The notes under the pieces are model-generated. The model was not told the origin of the DNA, ran no database searches, and was given only the letters and a program-made list of their open reading frames with translations. From Acidobacteriota bacterium (GTDB lineage: Bacteria; Acidobacteriota; Blastocatellia; RBC074), in the NCBI GenBank assembly GCA_016715865.1, contig JADJXM010000001.1:248001-312000 (forward strand): a stretch of DNA of 64,000 bases. Reading direction: 5' to 3'. The position numbers were made by a program, and so were the translations under genes. Shown piece after piece: positions 43,207 to 52,321 of this stretch; the stretch's first letter is position 1, and the number at the start of each line of letters is the position of its first letter.

Positions 43207-44733
43207 ATGATGACTTTATCAAAGAGAGTGTTCATATCGATGCTTCTGATCCTGGTTTCGTCTGCCGCAGCCGCCCGCGTCAGCGCCCAGGCAATCGATA
43301 CTGCCGCGCTCGATGCAGTAATGGAAGATGCTCTCAAATACTGGCAGACTCCAGGCGCCGCCGCTGTCGTGGTGCGCGACGGAAAAGTCGTTTATCTGAA
43401 GGGGTTTGGAATTAGGGATACGAAGACTAAACAGCCGGTCACGCCCGACACAGTCTTTGCAATCGGGTCAACCACAAAGGCCTTCACAACAGCGGCCATG
43501 GCCATGCTCGTCGATCAGGAAAAGATGAAGTGGGACGATCCGGTCAGGAATCATCTGTCGTCATTCAGGCTGGCCGATCCGCTGGCCACTGAGAACGTGA
43601 CGTTGCGCGATCTGGTCACGCACCGCACAGGACTGAGCCGCCACGACCTGCTGTGGGCCGGCACTCCCTGGAGCCGTGCCGAGATCCTCCGCCGCATCGG
43701 CCTGGTTCCGCTCACTCAATCGTTCCGTTCGGTCTTTCAATATCAGAACATCATGTTCCTGGCGGCCGGTGAAGCCGTGGCCGCGACGGCCGAGGCCAGC
43801 TTCGAGAATTTTGTCCGGCAGCGCATCTTCGATCCGCTGGGGATGAAATCGGCATCGCTGAGTGTCATCGATGCCCAAAAGTCCCCGGACCATGCGACTC
43901 CGCACATCAAACGCGCAGCCGGGATTGTAGAGATGCCCTGGCGCAACCTGGACAATATCGGTCCGGCCGGCTCGATCAATGCCAGCGTTCGCGATCTCTC
44001 AGCCTGGATACAGTTGCAGTTGAGCGATGGCACTTTTCAGGGCAAGCGACTGTTATCTGCTGAAAACTTGCGAGAAATGCATACTCCCCAGATGACCATT
44101 CGGCTTGAAGGACGATGGAAGCTCTTCTTCCCGGAAAGCGTCACATCTCAGCTCAATTATGGTCTTGGCTGGTTTATCACCGATTATCGCGGAGAGCACC
44201 TGATCATGCATGGCGGAACGATCGACGGGTTCCGCGCAAGCGTCATGCTCGCGCCGAAAAAAGGCATCGGCATCGCTGTGCTCTCCAATCTCAATCAGAC
44301 ACAGATGCCCGAAGCAACCTGTTACAACCTGCTCGACCGGTTGCTCGGGTTGCCTGTTATCGACTGGAACAACTATATTGGCCAGCGCGCAAAACTGTTT
44401 GAAGCCGAGCAGGTCAAGGCATTCACGACACGGTATGCCGCCAGGAAGATGAATACCAGGCCATCTCATTCGCTGAACGCATATGTCGGCGGTTATGACG
44501 AGCCGGCGTACGGACGGGCGACGATCTCTCTGGAGAATAATCATCTTGTCGTTCAGTGGAGCAGCTTGAGGAGCAAGCTGGACCATTTCCACTTCGATAC
44601 CTTTCTGGCTAAAGAGGAGCGACTGGCGACAGAACAGGTCCAGTTTCAACTTGGAGCGGATGGTGAGGTCGAGTCGTTAGAATTTCTCGGCATGACCTTC
44701 AAAAAGGTTATGTCCAAATCGACAGGCAAATAA
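43207..44733 (+). CDS. Exported serine hydrolase of the beta-lactamase/class C family
   Basis: This 508-residue protein has a signal peptide (SMLLILVSSAAAARVSAQ region) and the penicillin-binding fold. The S88-x-x-K91 pair lies in IGSTTKAFTTAAMAML, Y179 in FQYQNIMFLAAGEAV (the YxN motif), and LIMHGGTIDGFRASVML gives the HxG third motif. A C-terminal DUF3471-like beta domain follows (RPSHSLNAYVGGYDEPAYGR). Such enzymes are usually esterases or D-amino-acid/peptide hydrolases, not resistance beta-lactamases. AAAGGA precedes the ATG. It follows the thioredoxin gene by 24 bp and precedes a DinB gene, so all may share a transcript. Confidence 0.9.
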   Translation: MMTLSKRVFISMLLILVSSAAAARVSAQAIDTAALDAVMEDALKYWQTPGAAAVVVRDGKVVYLKGFGIRDTKTKQPVTPDTVFAIGSTTKAFTTAAMAMLVDQEKMKWDDPVRNHLSSFRLADPLATENVTLRDLVTHRTGLSRHDLLWAGTPWSRAEILRRIGLVPLTQSFRSVFQYQNIMFLAAGEAVAATAEASFENFVRQRIFDPLGMKSASLSVIDAQKSPDHATPHIKRAAGIVEMPWRNLDNIGPAGSINASVRDLSAWIQLQLSDGTFQGKRLLSAENLREMHTPQMTIRLEGRWKLFFPESVTSQLNYGLGWFITDYRGEHLIMHGGTIDGFRASVMLAPKKGIGIAVLSNLNQTQMPEATCYNLLDRLLGLPVIDWNNYIGQRAKLFEAEQVKAFTTRYAARKMNTRPSHSLNAYVGGYDEPAYGRATISLENNHLVVQWSSLRSKLDHFHFDTFLAKEERLATEQVQFQLGADGEVESLEFLGMTFKKVMSKSTGK

Positions 44734-44787
44734 ACGCTGCATCCATCATTGGAGGCACTGGAGGCAATTTTGAGGGAGAAACATTCG

Positions 44788-45426
44788 ATGAAATCACCCG
44801 GTCTGGTTCTGATATTTTTGGCGGTCTTACTTCTTCAAGGCGCGCCGGCAGGTATGGCTTTTATGAGCGACGATGAGAAGATGAGCGAGGTAGACAGGTC
44901 GAAAGCCATCAACTGGCTCAAGGATTCGCACAAGCAGACTCTGGATGCGATCGAGGGATTGAGCGACGAACAATGGAATTTTAAATCATCGCCCGAAAAA
45001 TGGTCGGTCGCCGAAGTAGTCGAGCACATCTATCTGGCGGAAGGGCTTTTATTCAAGCAGGTCGATACGGCTCTGGCTTCACCGGCCAATCCGAACTGGA
45101 AAGAGAAGACGAGGGGCAAGACGGATTTTCTTGAACGTGTCATGGTCAATCGGCAGGGTAAGGCCCAGGCGCCTGAGGCGATTGTCCCCGGAGGCAAGCT
45201 CTCCAGAGGCGAATTGATCGCGAAACTTAAATCAGCCCGCGCCGAAACGCTCAAGTTCGCCGAAGGGACAGATGCTCCACTGATGTCCCATACCACTGAG
45301 CATCCGTTTCCAGTCTTCAATACACTTAACGCTTATCAGTGGCTGATCTATATCCCACTACACAATATCCGGCATAACCAGCAGATCGCTGAAGTGAAGG
45401 CGCATCCGGGTTTTCCGAAGAAGTAA
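44788..45426 (+). CDS. Exported DinB-family protein
   Basis: This protein of about 212 residues has a signal peptide (SPGLVLIFLAVLLLQGAPAGM) in front of a DinB/YfiT-like four-helix domain. SHKQTLDAIEGLSDEQWNFK and WSVAEVVEHIYLAEG, with a metal-type His, are followed at the end by IYIPLHNIRHNQQIAEVKAH with two more His residues. These three His residues form the metal site in the family; the cytoplasmic relatives are thiol transferases. The ATG was chosen because GGGAG lies 9 nt upstream and it starts the signal; an ATG at 44749 is less likely. Function is unknown. Confidence 0.84.
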   Translation: MKSPGLVLIFLAVLLLQGAPAGMAFMSDDEKMSEVDRSKAINWLKDSHKQTLDAIEGLSDEQWNFKSSPEKWSVAEVVEHIYLAEGLLFKQVDTALASPANPNWKEKTRGKTDFLERVMVNRQGKAQAPEAIVPGGKLSRGELIAKLKSARAETLKFAEGTDAPLMSHTTEHPFPVFNTLNAYQWLIYIPLHNIRHNQQIAEVKAHPGFPKK

Positions 45427-45435
45427 ACGCATAGG

Positions 45436-45494
45436 GTACCGCCATCAGGCGGGTAAATCTTTCTATAAAGGTAAAACCCGCCTGATGGCGGTAC
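45436..45494. repeat. 19-bp perfect inverted repeat between convergent genes
   Basis: GTACCGCCATCAGGCGGGT (45436-45454) is perfectly inverted at 45476-45494, with a 21-nt AT-rich loop. It lies between the DinB gene and the minus-strand ceramidase gene and could terminate both. The sequence differs from the other palindromic elements. Confidence 0.85.
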
Positions 45495-45501
45495 TCCATG
45501 C

Positions 45502-46821
45502 TTATTTTATCTTCCCGAGCATCTGATAGATCCAGAGAAGGGCGGTGTTCATTATCTCTTCACCGGCGCCGACAGCGACCGGAGAGACCTGATTGTCTGC
45601 TCCGTACCCGCCTTCAGCCACACCTTCGATTGTCGGAAAATACTGATGGTAACCATTGCAGTATCCGAGGAAGAAGACCTGTTTAACGCGCGCGCGTTCT
45701 TTCAATCTGATCGAATGATTGCTGAAGTATTCGCCCGAAGCGCCGACAAGCGCGATCTCCTGATTTAGCAAGGCAACAGTCAATCGAGGTCGGACTCCAT
45801 CAGCGTATTCGTCAATGTAGTTCGGGATAAGTTCAGGGAAAAATGCTTTTTCGTAAAGCCCGCGCACGACAGGGTTGCTCAGGTCGTTACGTGGCTGGTA
45901 TTTGAAACGCGTCTCGCGGACCTGCATCGACGGCTTCGCGACCTCCTGCGGGGTCAGGTTTTTGGCGAGAGTGATGACTTCATTGCCCAGGGCCTGACCG
46001 TAGAGCTCATAATCCTTTTCGGCCTGGCCGCGTCTGGCGAAATTGACCGACTGGTCGCCGGCTGCACCGTTGAGGAATACCGTCGGCGCCCCGGTGGCCT
46101 TTTCGACTGTCGCCTTGAGTGCTCCAACATAATCGGCGGAAAACTTCAAAGTGGCCGCTGAAATCATGGTCGGATGGGCTGCGAAATTGACGAGGATGGC
46201 GATCGGTCTGCCACCGGCATTATCGAAACGCATGACGCCCAACTCGCGATCGCTCGACTTCGGTTCGATCTTCGTATGTCGATTTCGATTGAAACCCTGA
46301 AGCTGAACAGCCCCCGTAGCCATGCGCGCCGGCTCAAGTCTGCGATCGGCCTCGAGAATGGCCTCGACAATCGAGTCCTCCATCTGGCGGTAATAACGCA
46401 ATGCGGCATCGAATCGTCCTTTGCCCTTGCCGGGTTCATCGGTCAGTTCGAGCACCGGGCCGTGGTGCGTATGCGAACCGGCGATGAAAGAATATTCAAT
46501 TCCCGCTGTTTTGATCAGTTCGCGGATTCGCTGGAGCGATGCTTCAGACGGCGAGCGTCCCAGATCCAGCCCGACGATGGCCAGTTTCGTGCCGTCAGCC
46601 TGTATCACGATCGCATCAGCATGGAGCGGGTCGAGCGATCCCTGGGACAGCGCATCGTGGCGGGCGCCGTATCCCCACATCGGAACCGGCTCTTTCGGCG
46701 TCACGTCGCGTCGAGCCGCTCCGACTCTGAACCCTGACGTTTGCGCGCTTGCGGTAATGCCAACTGCGATAAACGCAAGGCATAGAATGAAAATAGTGCG
46801 GATTGAAATATGCATCTTCAT
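45502..46821 (-). CDS. Exported neutral/alkaline ceramidase-like protein (N-terminal type)
   Basis: This 439-residue exported protein (TIFILCLAFIAVGITASAQ) resembles the N-terminal catalytic domain of neutral ceramidase. FRVGAARRDVTPKEPVPMWG is the usual start of the domain, ADAIVIQADGTKLAIVGLDL follows, FIAGSHTHHGPVLEL carries the zinc-type HxHH, and TVFLNGAAGDQSVN is a later motif. True neutral ceramidases are longer and have a C-terminal Ig-like domain, absent here. Many bacterial members of this length have unknown substrates. It is divergent from the MBL gene at 46933. Confidence 0.85.
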   Translation of the reverse strand: MKMHISIRTIFILCLAFIAVGITASAQTSGFRVGAARRDVTPKEPVPMWGYGARHDALSQGSLDPLHADAIVIQADGTKLAIVGLDLGRSPSEASLQRIRELIKTAGIEYSFIAGSHTHHGPVLELTDEPGKGKGRFDAALRYYRQMEDSIVEAILEADRRLEPARMATGAVQLQGFNRNRHTKIEPKSSDRELGVMRFDNAGGRPIAILVNFAAHPTMISAATLKFSADYVGALKATVEKATGAPTVFLNGAAGDQSVNFARRGQAEKDYELYGQALGNEVITLAKNLTPQEVAKPSMQVRETRFKYQPRNDLSNPVVRGLYEKAFFPELIPNYIDEYADGVRPRLTVALLNQEIALVGASGEYFSNHSIRLKERARVKQVFFLGYCNGYHQYFPTIEGVAEGGYGADNQVSPVAVGAGEEIMNTALLWIYQMLGKIK

Positions 46822-46932
46822 CGATAGTCCAGTATCCTGTCATTGTTACGGCAGACATGGCGGTTGTGGCGAGCGCAATTATCAATGCTCGTAGTTTGTA
46901 TGTAAAGAAACGTTTATCCAATCTCAAATCCA

Positions 46933-47874
46933 ATGAAGAAAACCTTAATTCCACTCATCTTAGTGACGGTATGGTTTGTCATCGTATTTTTCATGACGGA
47001 GCTGGTTTCATCAAAAGCGCAGACGCCTGCGACCGAAAAAAAGAGCACTCAAATCGTACTGCTCGGTACGGGAACTCCGAACGCCGACCCTGATACTTCA
47101 GGCCCGGCTGTCGCGATCATCGTCAACGACACACCTTATATAATCGATTGCGGGCCGGGAGTGGTCCGTCGAGCTTCGTCAGCGTTTCGTAATGGCGTCA
47201 AGGGATTGGAAGTATCGAGATTGCGACGCTTGTTTATCACGCATCTTCATTCGGACCACACGGCGGGCTATCCTGATTTTATTCTCACACCGGCGGTGCT
47301 CGACCGCGATGCTCCGCTTGAAGTTTTTGGCCCACCAGGTATCAAACGAATGACCGACCATCTCCTCAAGGCATATTCGGAGGATATAAACATGCGAATA
47401 CACGGTCTCGAGCCAGCTAAACCGCGAGGATACGAGGTTCGCGTTCGAGAGATTCGCCCGGGAATCATATATCGTGATGAAAACGTGACGGTCAGGGCTT
47501 TTCTGGTGAGACACGGATCGTGGAAACACGCATATGGATTCAGGTTTGAAACGCCTGACAAGACCATCGTCATCTCTGGGGATTGCACTTTTAGCGAAAG
47601 CGTCATCGAGAACTGCAATGGATGCGACGTGCTGATTCACGAAGTCTTCTCGACGACCGGATTCTCGCGTCGTGAACCGGAGTGGCAGCGTTATCACGCG
47701 GCGTTTCACACCTCGTCTAAACAATTGGCGGAAATTGCGACGAAGGCGAAGCCCGGCCTGCTCGTGCTCTATCACCAGTTGCTGTGGGGAGCAACGAAAC
47801 AGCAGTTGATCGATGAGATCCGCGAAGGATACCCGGGACGCGTGGTCTTCGGCAGCGACCTCGATGTGTTCTGA
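46933..47874 (+). CDS. Exported MBL-fold hydrolase (RNase Z-like subgroup)
   Basis: This 313-residue metallo-beta-lactamase fold protein has an N-terminal hydrophobic segment (LILVTVWFVIVFFMTELVSS) that acts as signal or anchor. IVLLGTGTPNADPDTSGPAV, YIIDCGPGVVRR, LFITHLHSDHTAGYPDFIL (HxHxDH metal motif), VISGDCTFSESVIENC and LVLYHQLLWG complete the RNase Z/arylsulfatase-like pattern. Export argues against tRNA processing and for an extracytoplasmic hydrolase. It converges with the next gene 5 bp away. The substrate is unknown. Confidence 0.88.
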   Translation: MKKTLIPLILVTVWFVIVFFMTELVSSKAQTPATEKKSTQIVLLGTGTPNADPDTSGPAVAIIVNDTPYIIDCGPGVVRRASSAFRNGVKGLEVSRLRRLFITHLHSDHTAGYPDFILTPAVLDRDAPLEVFGPPGIKRMTDHLLKAYSEDINMRIHGLEPAKPRGYEVRVREIRPGIIYRDENVTVRAFLVRHGSWKHAYGFRFETPDKTIVISGDCTFSESVIENCNGCDVLIHEVFSTTGFSRREPEWQRYHAAFHTSSKQLAEIATKAKPGLLVLYHQLLWGATKQQLIDEIREGYPGRVVFGSDLDVF

Positions 47875-47879
47875 GTAAT

Positions 47880-49112
47880 CTATCCGGGCAGGGATGCGAA
47901 GGTCGCGGCCTGGTTGATTTGTGAGGTGGCGCTGCCGCCCTTGAGATCCGTCTGGTACCGGTCATCAAACGAACGCACCATGTCACACTCGTGTGTCATC
48001 AGTTTGCTCAGGCGAAGGTGTAGTTTTTTGACGTGGTCAAGGTCCCAGTCAAATGAGGCGATTTCGTCTGAGAGATCGAGAAACTCCACGGCGAAAGCGT
48101 CCCTCTCGGACTGATACTTCGCGAGAGCGTCGTCCGTGCCCGCCATGATTGCGTTCGAGAGCAATTCCGCGTCGCGGAGGGCATCGGTCATTCCGTGCGC
48201 CGTGAGCGGATCCTTGAAGCACCCCGCATCGCCGACGAGCGCCCAGCCAGGCCCCCAGGACTTGCGAATGAAACCCGGACGCCCGGCAAACGGATAGAAC
48301 TTGCCATGGCGTTGAGCGCGGGCGACCTTCGATGCCAGGTCGGGATCAACTTCGACGAGGACCTCATTGAACAGTTTGTCGAAACTTCCCAGTCGCTGCG
48401 CCTCGTATCGCTCAGGGCGCAATCCGACGAAGACACAGGCCATTCCGTCATTGGTCGGGAGCGCGCCGGCGGCAAGATTCAGATCGTAATGCCAGTGCGT
48501 TCCATCGAGTTCGAGGCCCTGCCAGTAACCGTAAATGACTGCGGATGGATGGCGTCCTTCGTGCAGCACTTCCGCGTTCACTGTCTTTGCCACGCTCGAA
48601 CGCGCGCCATCGGCGCCGATCACGATTTTCGCCTTCACGGTATGCATTACGCCCTTCGTATCGGTAATAATTACCCCGCAAATGCGACCTGACGCGTTGC
48701 GCAGGATACCCGTTACGGTTGCTCTGTGCACAACGTCTGCGCCGGCCTCGCGAGCCGCACTCGAGAGTGTTGCATCGAGCACCGTCCGCCGCGGGGCAAA
48801 TAGAGCATCCACGCCATCGCGTTCCTGGATGGAAACTGCAATCGCTTCGGCGCCGTAGTGGAAAGTAGTCTTGCGGATCGCAGGAGTTCCGGCCGCCACG
48901 ATTCGGTCGAGCACGCCCCACCGGTGAAGCTGCATGACGCCGGCGCGCATCAGCGCGTGGGTGGACAATGTGTCGCTCGCGGGCGCGCTTCTTTCGACGA
49001 CGAGGACGCGCAATCCGGCTCGCGCCAGCAACAGCGCCGTGCTCGCGCCGGCCACTCGGGCGCCTACAACAACAGCATCGTAATGTGAATGGATTGAATC
49101 CTGGCTGTTCAT
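47880..49112 (-). CDS. FAD-dependent oxidoreductase (geranylgeranyl-reductase/aromatic hydroxylase-like)
   Basis: This flavoprotein of about 410 residues has the dinucleotide motif YDAVVVGARVAGASTALLLA, the FAD ribose loop VLVVERSAPASDTLSTH and the later DG-type segment WALVGDAGCFKDPLTAHGMT. AKIVIGADGARSSVAKTV is the characteristic GADG motif of the group A flavin hydroxylase fold. The start at 49112 has GAAGGAGAG upstream. A second ATG at 49145 overlaps the upstream stop as ATGA and adds 11 residues, so coupling is possible from either. It is the last gene of the OsmC/FMO operon. The substrate is unknown. Confidence 0.88.
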   Translation of the reverse strand: MNSQDSIHSHYDAVVVGARVAGASTALLLARAGLRVLVVERSAPASDTLSTHALMRAGVMQLHRWGVLDRIVAAGTPAIRKTTFHYGAEAIAVSIQERDGVDALFAPRRTVLDATLSSAAREAGADVVHRATVTGILRNASGRICGVIITDTKGVMHTVKAKIVIGADGARSSVAKTVNAEVLHEGRHPSAVIYGYWQGLELDGTHWHYDLNLAAGALPTNDGMACVFVGLRPERYEAQRLGSFDKLFNEVLVEVDPDLASKVARAQRHGKFYPFAGRPGFIRKSWGPGWALVGDAGCFKDPLTAHGMTDALRDAELLSNAIMAGTDDALAKYQSERDAFAVEFLDLSDEIASFDWDLDHVKKLHLRLSKLMTHECDMVRSFDDRYQTDLKGGSATSQINQAATFASLPG

Positions 49113-49141
49113 TTTTCTCTCCTTCTCTGGTTCGATCTTTC

Positions 49142-50389
49142 TCATGCGACCGCCATGTAGCGGCGGGCTGTCCGGCTGACAATATGGTTCGTGAGTTCGA
49201 CTGCATCGGCCCCGACGCCGTCGATGAAGCTCGAATTGCGGCGGCGCATGAAATGCAGGCCAAGTGCGTACAAACCGGGCTGTCTGGTGATGCCGCCGTC
49301 GTGTTCAAGTTCACCGTTCGCGTCGAGAACGGGCACGTGCAGCCACGGGTATTCGCGACGGTAACCGGTCGCCCACAGCACGGTGCTGACGCCCTCTGCT
49401 TCGAGGTCGAGCACAGGTCTGGTCTCGGGGATCCGAATATTCTGCGGACGGTCTTCGGCGGAATATTCCGTCTCAAGTCCCAGTCGCGCGATAAAATTAT
49501 CAACTCGGTCGAGCTGCTTGTACATCTTCGCCTGGGCGTGGTCGATCGATGCGGCGAGATCGTCCTCGAAATACACGCTTCGGCCTGAAGCGCCTTTCAT
49601 ACTGCCCACGATCCGTACACCCTGCTCCTGCAAAATGTTCAAATCGAGCGAACGGTGGTCTTCGCTGCCGGTCAATTGCAGCGACGGCTGACGTCTGGAC
49701 GCGGCGACGTCCCACACCTGACTTGTGGTTTCAGAGAGAACACCCATTGCCTCGAACCACGACAGGATATCGATCCCCCGATACCTGCGCGGCAGGCGAA
49801 TATGACGGCCGATGCTCAGTGTGACTGAACGGCCCGAACGCGCGATTTCAGACGCGAGCTGAATCCCGGTCGAGGATGCTCCAACCACCAGTACCCCGCC
49901 ATTGGGCAATTGTTCCGGATTTCTGTAACGCGTGGTCACTACCTGGGCGATGTCTGGTGATATTGCAGCCGACATCGATGGGACATTCGGGCGATCGCAG
50001 TATCCTGTCGCTATCACGACATTCGCGGCGTGCCACACGCCGGCGTCGGTCTGTACCCTGTATCCTTCCGGTTCGCGCTCCACTGCGGTAACTGTAATAC
50101 CGGTATGAAGCGGCGCATCGAATGAACGTGCGTAGTTGTCGAGATAGTCGATCACTTCGGACTTCGCCATGAAGCCGTCCCGGTCAGGGCCACGATACGA
50201 CCAGGATGGGAGCCGGCTCTGCCATCGCGGAGATAACAGGCGTAACGAATCCCAACGCTCGCTTCTCCAGCGTTCGGCGACTCGGCCACGTTCGATGATC
50301 GCGTGGTCGATGCCGCGATCGGCAAGGCATCGACTCATAGCCAACCCTGCCTGACCGCCACCGATGATGATTACGTCCGTGCGTTTCAT
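49142..50389 (-). CDS. Flavin-containing monooxygenase-like NAD(P)/FAD oxidoreductase
   Basis: This 415-residue two-dinucleotide-domain protein has FAD motif DVIIIGGGQAGLAMSRCLAD, RVAERWRSERWDSLRLLSP, which resembles the FMO/Baeyer-Villiger region, and the second Rossmann motif GGVLVVGASSTGIQLASEIA for NADPH. VLWATGYRREYPWLHVPVLD is the ATG motif of the family. It lies downstream of an OsmC gene (77-bp gap) and overlaps or abuts the next FAD gene. It is soluble, with no signal peptide. It probably oxygenates a nucleophilic S or N centre or a small organic compound, and the substrate is not evident. Confidence 0.9.
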   Translation of the reverse strand: MKRTDVIIIGGGQAGLAMSRCLADRGIDHAIIERGRVAERWRSERWDSLRLLSPRWQSRLPSWSYRGPDRDGFMAKSEVIDYLDNYARSFDAPLHTGITVTAVEREPEGYRVQTDAGVWHAANVVIATGYCDRPNVPSMSAAISPDIAQVVTTRYRNPEQLPNGGVLVVGASSTGIQLASEIARSGRSVTLSIGRHIRLPRRYRGIDILSWFEAMGVLSETTSQVWDVAASRRQPSLQLTGSEDHRSLDLNILQEQGVRIVGSMKGASGRSVYFEDDLAASIDHAQAKMYKQLDRVDNFIARLGLETEYSAEDRPQNIRIPETRPVLDLEAEGVSTVLWATGYRREYPWLHVPVLDANGELEHDGGITRQPGLYALGLHFMRRRNSSFIDGVGADAVELTNHIVSRTARRYMAVA

Positions 50390-50466
50390 GATGAGCTCGC
50401 CTCTTTGTCGAGCATGAGGCCGGCTGACCGCCTGAGCAGAGCCGGCCGTTTGACCGTAATTTTCAG

Positions 50467-51048
50467 CTATCCTGCGTTAACTGTGATCGTGATCGGCACG
50501 CCGTTGGTGAGCACGTCATAGACGGCTGAACGATTGCGAGACTGCTCGACAATCTGTTCGAGCTTCTCGGCAGGAGCGTCGCCTTTGATCTTGAAGTTCA
50601 CGCGGATGCCCTGGTACCCGTTGCGGACCTTGTCGGACAAACCGAGGATCCCCTGCAGATCGATGTCGCCCTCGACCGTCGATTCAACTTCGTGCAGTGT
50701 CACGCCACGGGCGGCGGCGATGTTGCCAATCCCGGCAGTGAGGCACGATGCGAGCGCATGAAGCATGACCTCGACGGGCGTCGGGCCCCTGTCACCACCG
50801 ACGAGGACCGCCGGATGATCACCGTCGTAGATGAATTCCTTTTCGTGCATCTGCTCGCCGCCTGCTCCGTAAAAAGACTGGATGCGGCTGCGGCTGTGCG
50901 TGCCTTCCTGCCAGGTGTTGGTTGCGCGAAACTGAAACTTCGCAAGCTCGGGCTGCGCGCCGACCGCGTTGATTGTGGCAAATAGTTTCGGCGTATCGAC
51001 CCCGTTGCGGGGCTCGGGCATTTTCTTCTCTGTCATACTGGTAGCCAT
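50467..51048 (-). CDS. OsmC-family protein with a single cysteine
   Basis: This protein of about 193 residues has the OsmC/YhfA fold. GGDRGPTPVEVMLHALASCL carries the conserved helix with the peroxidatic-type Cys, and RSAVYDVLTNGVPITITV is the C-terminal motif. It has only one cysteine; the second Cys needed for the classic OsmC disulfide mechanism is missing. AGGAG lies 7 nt before this ATG. An in-frame ATG at 51186 has AGGAGG 4 nt upstream and would add a polar 46-residue leader, so the start is uncertain. It is the first gene of the operon with two flavoproteins. Confidence 0.87.
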   Translation of the reverse strand: MATSMTEKKMPEPRNGVDTPKLFATINAVGAQPELAKFQFRATNTWQEGTHSRSRIQSFYGAGGEQMHEKEFIYDGDHPAVLVGGDRGPTPVEVMLHALASCLTAGIGNIAAARGVTLHEVESTVEGDIDLQGILGLSDKVRNGYQGIRVNFKIKGDAPAEKLEQIVEQSRNRSAVYDVLTNGVPITITVNAG

Positions 51049-51282
51049 TTCTGTTCTCCTATCGTTTTCTGGTTCCTGGTTCGGTTGTCCATCGGCAGTC
51101 ACTGCTTTCCGCTCAGGCTCTTTCTCGGAAACAACCCACGAGCGGTACCTTTGGTAAACCATTTCAATTCCTTGCACATTGATCATAAAACCTCCTCTTC
51201 CCTCTCGCTTTGATAAGACGGAATCGATGCCATGAACCGGACATGCTCGTGAAAAATTTTTTACTTCAGGCGGGCTTCACAT

Positions 51283-51309
51283 AAAAAAAGCGATGCCCGA
51301 GAGCATCGC
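51283..51309 (-). terminator. Intrinsic terminator for the HIBADH-family gene
   Basis: On the minus strand GCGATGC-TCTCGG-GCATCGC is followed directly by TTTTTTTATG, a textbook rho-independent terminator. It lies downstream of the gene ending at 51422, past an inverted-repeat element. Confidence 0.92.
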
Positions 51310-51320
51310 ATGACAGGCGA

Positions 51321-51415
51321 ATATGGAGTGCGGCGGCCCGGCGCCGCTTTGGTATTTCATTTCGCCTATTTTTGAATGTAATAACAAAGCGGCGCCGGGC
51401 TGCCGCATTCCATAT
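51321..51415. repeat. 30-bp inverted repeat (palindromic element, family A)
   Basis: Arm 51321-51350 pairs with 51386-51415 with two mismatches, both G-U compatible in RNA when read on the plus strand. The left arm is nearly identical to that of the element at 39769-39806. It lies between the dehydrogenase stop and its terminator. Confidence 0.85.
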
Positions 51416-51421
51416 CTCTTG

Positions 51422-52321
51422 TTATTGATTTTGCGTCAGCCCGGCCAGTCGCTCGTAAATACGAAACAGGCTCTGAGTGCCGTCGTCACCGTGACCCTCG
51501 GATTCGACCGAGGCGAACATTTGATGAGCCAATGCGGCTGTCGGTATCGGCGTATGATTGCCGAATGCTGCGTCGAGCACCAGGCGGAGGTCTTTTTGCT
51601 GAAGGCGGACCATAAACGCCGGTTTGAAGTCACGTTCGATCATCTTTTTACCGAGCACTTCGAGAGCCCACGAGTTTGCCGCTCCACCGGTGAGTGCCTG
51701 GTGCAGCGTTGCCAGGTCAAGTCCGGCTTTGGCGCCGAATGTCAGCGCTTCACACACGCCGAGCATGTTGACCGAGGTCAGAATCTGATTGCAGAGTTTG
51801 GCTGACTGGCCGTTGCCCGCCGGGCCGAAATGGGTAATGCGTTTGCCCATTGCGGATAGAACCGGATGAGCGCGTTCGAGTGCTGCGCCTTCACCACCAG
51901 CCATGATCGTCAGGGTCCCTTCTATGGCGCCCTTTTCTCCGCCGGAAACCGGTGCATCCAGCCAGTGTATACCCCGTGATACAGCCTCAGCGGCAAGCTC
52001 TCGGGTGACCTGTGGTGAGATGGTGCTCATGTCGATGATAATCGTGCCGGGTTTGGCGGCTGAAAAGATCCCGTTTTCTCCCTTCGCAACCTGAATGACA
52101 TCGGGGGAATCGGTGACGATCATGACAATCACTTCGCTGACGGCGGCGACTTCAGCCGGGGTCCCGGCCGCCCGAACCTGCCCGAGACCGGAGTTCTCGG
52201 ATGCGAATTTTTCAGCCTTGCCCGGGGTTCGGGTCGCGACAGTCAGCGGATATCCTGCCTTGAGCAGATTCCTCGCCATCGGCACGCCCATGATGCCCAA
52301 GCCAATAAAACCTGTTTGCAT
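51422..52321 (-). CDS. 3-hydroxyisobutyrate dehydrogenase/tartronate semialdehyde reductase family protein
   Basis: This 299-residue NAD(P)-dependent beta-hydroxyacid dehydrogenase has the dinucleotide motif TGFIGLGIMGVPMARNLLKA, the substrate-binding ISPQVTRELAAEAV, HWLDAPVSGGEKGAIEGTLT and the catalytic-lysine motif GNGQSAKLCNQIL. Length and motifs fit GarR/MmsB-type enzymes, which interconvert tartronate semialdehyde and glycerate or act on 3-hydroxyisobutyrate. Substrate choice cannot be decided from sequence, and no neighbouring pathway genes help. It is transcribed alone and divergent from the S9 peptidase gene at 52522. Confidence 0.92.
   Translation of the reverse strand: MQTGFIGLGIMGVPMARNLLKAGYPLTVATRTPGKAEKFASENSGLGQVRAAGTPAEVAAVSEVIVMIVTDSPDVIQVAKGENGIFSAAKPGTIIIDMSTISPQVTRELAAEAVSRGIHWLDAPVSGGEKGAIEGTLTIMAGGEGAALERAHPVLSAMGKRITHFGPAGNGQSAKLCNQILTSVNMLGVCEALTFGAKAGLDLATLHQALTGGAANSWALEVLGKKMIERDFKPAFMVRLQQKDLRLVLDAAFGNHTPIPTAALAHQMFASVESEGHGDDGTQSLFRIYERLAGLTQNQ

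Noticed and set aside
43207..44733. Antibiotic-resistance beta-lactamase
   Set aside because: It is a long exported class C-like serine hydrolase with a DUF3471-type tail, the usual form of esterase or peptidase relatives.
48448..49503. Open frame of 351 codons on the minus strand spanning two flavoprotein genes
   Set aside because: It is out of frame with both flavoproteins, is Arg-rich and of low quality, and crosses their boundary.
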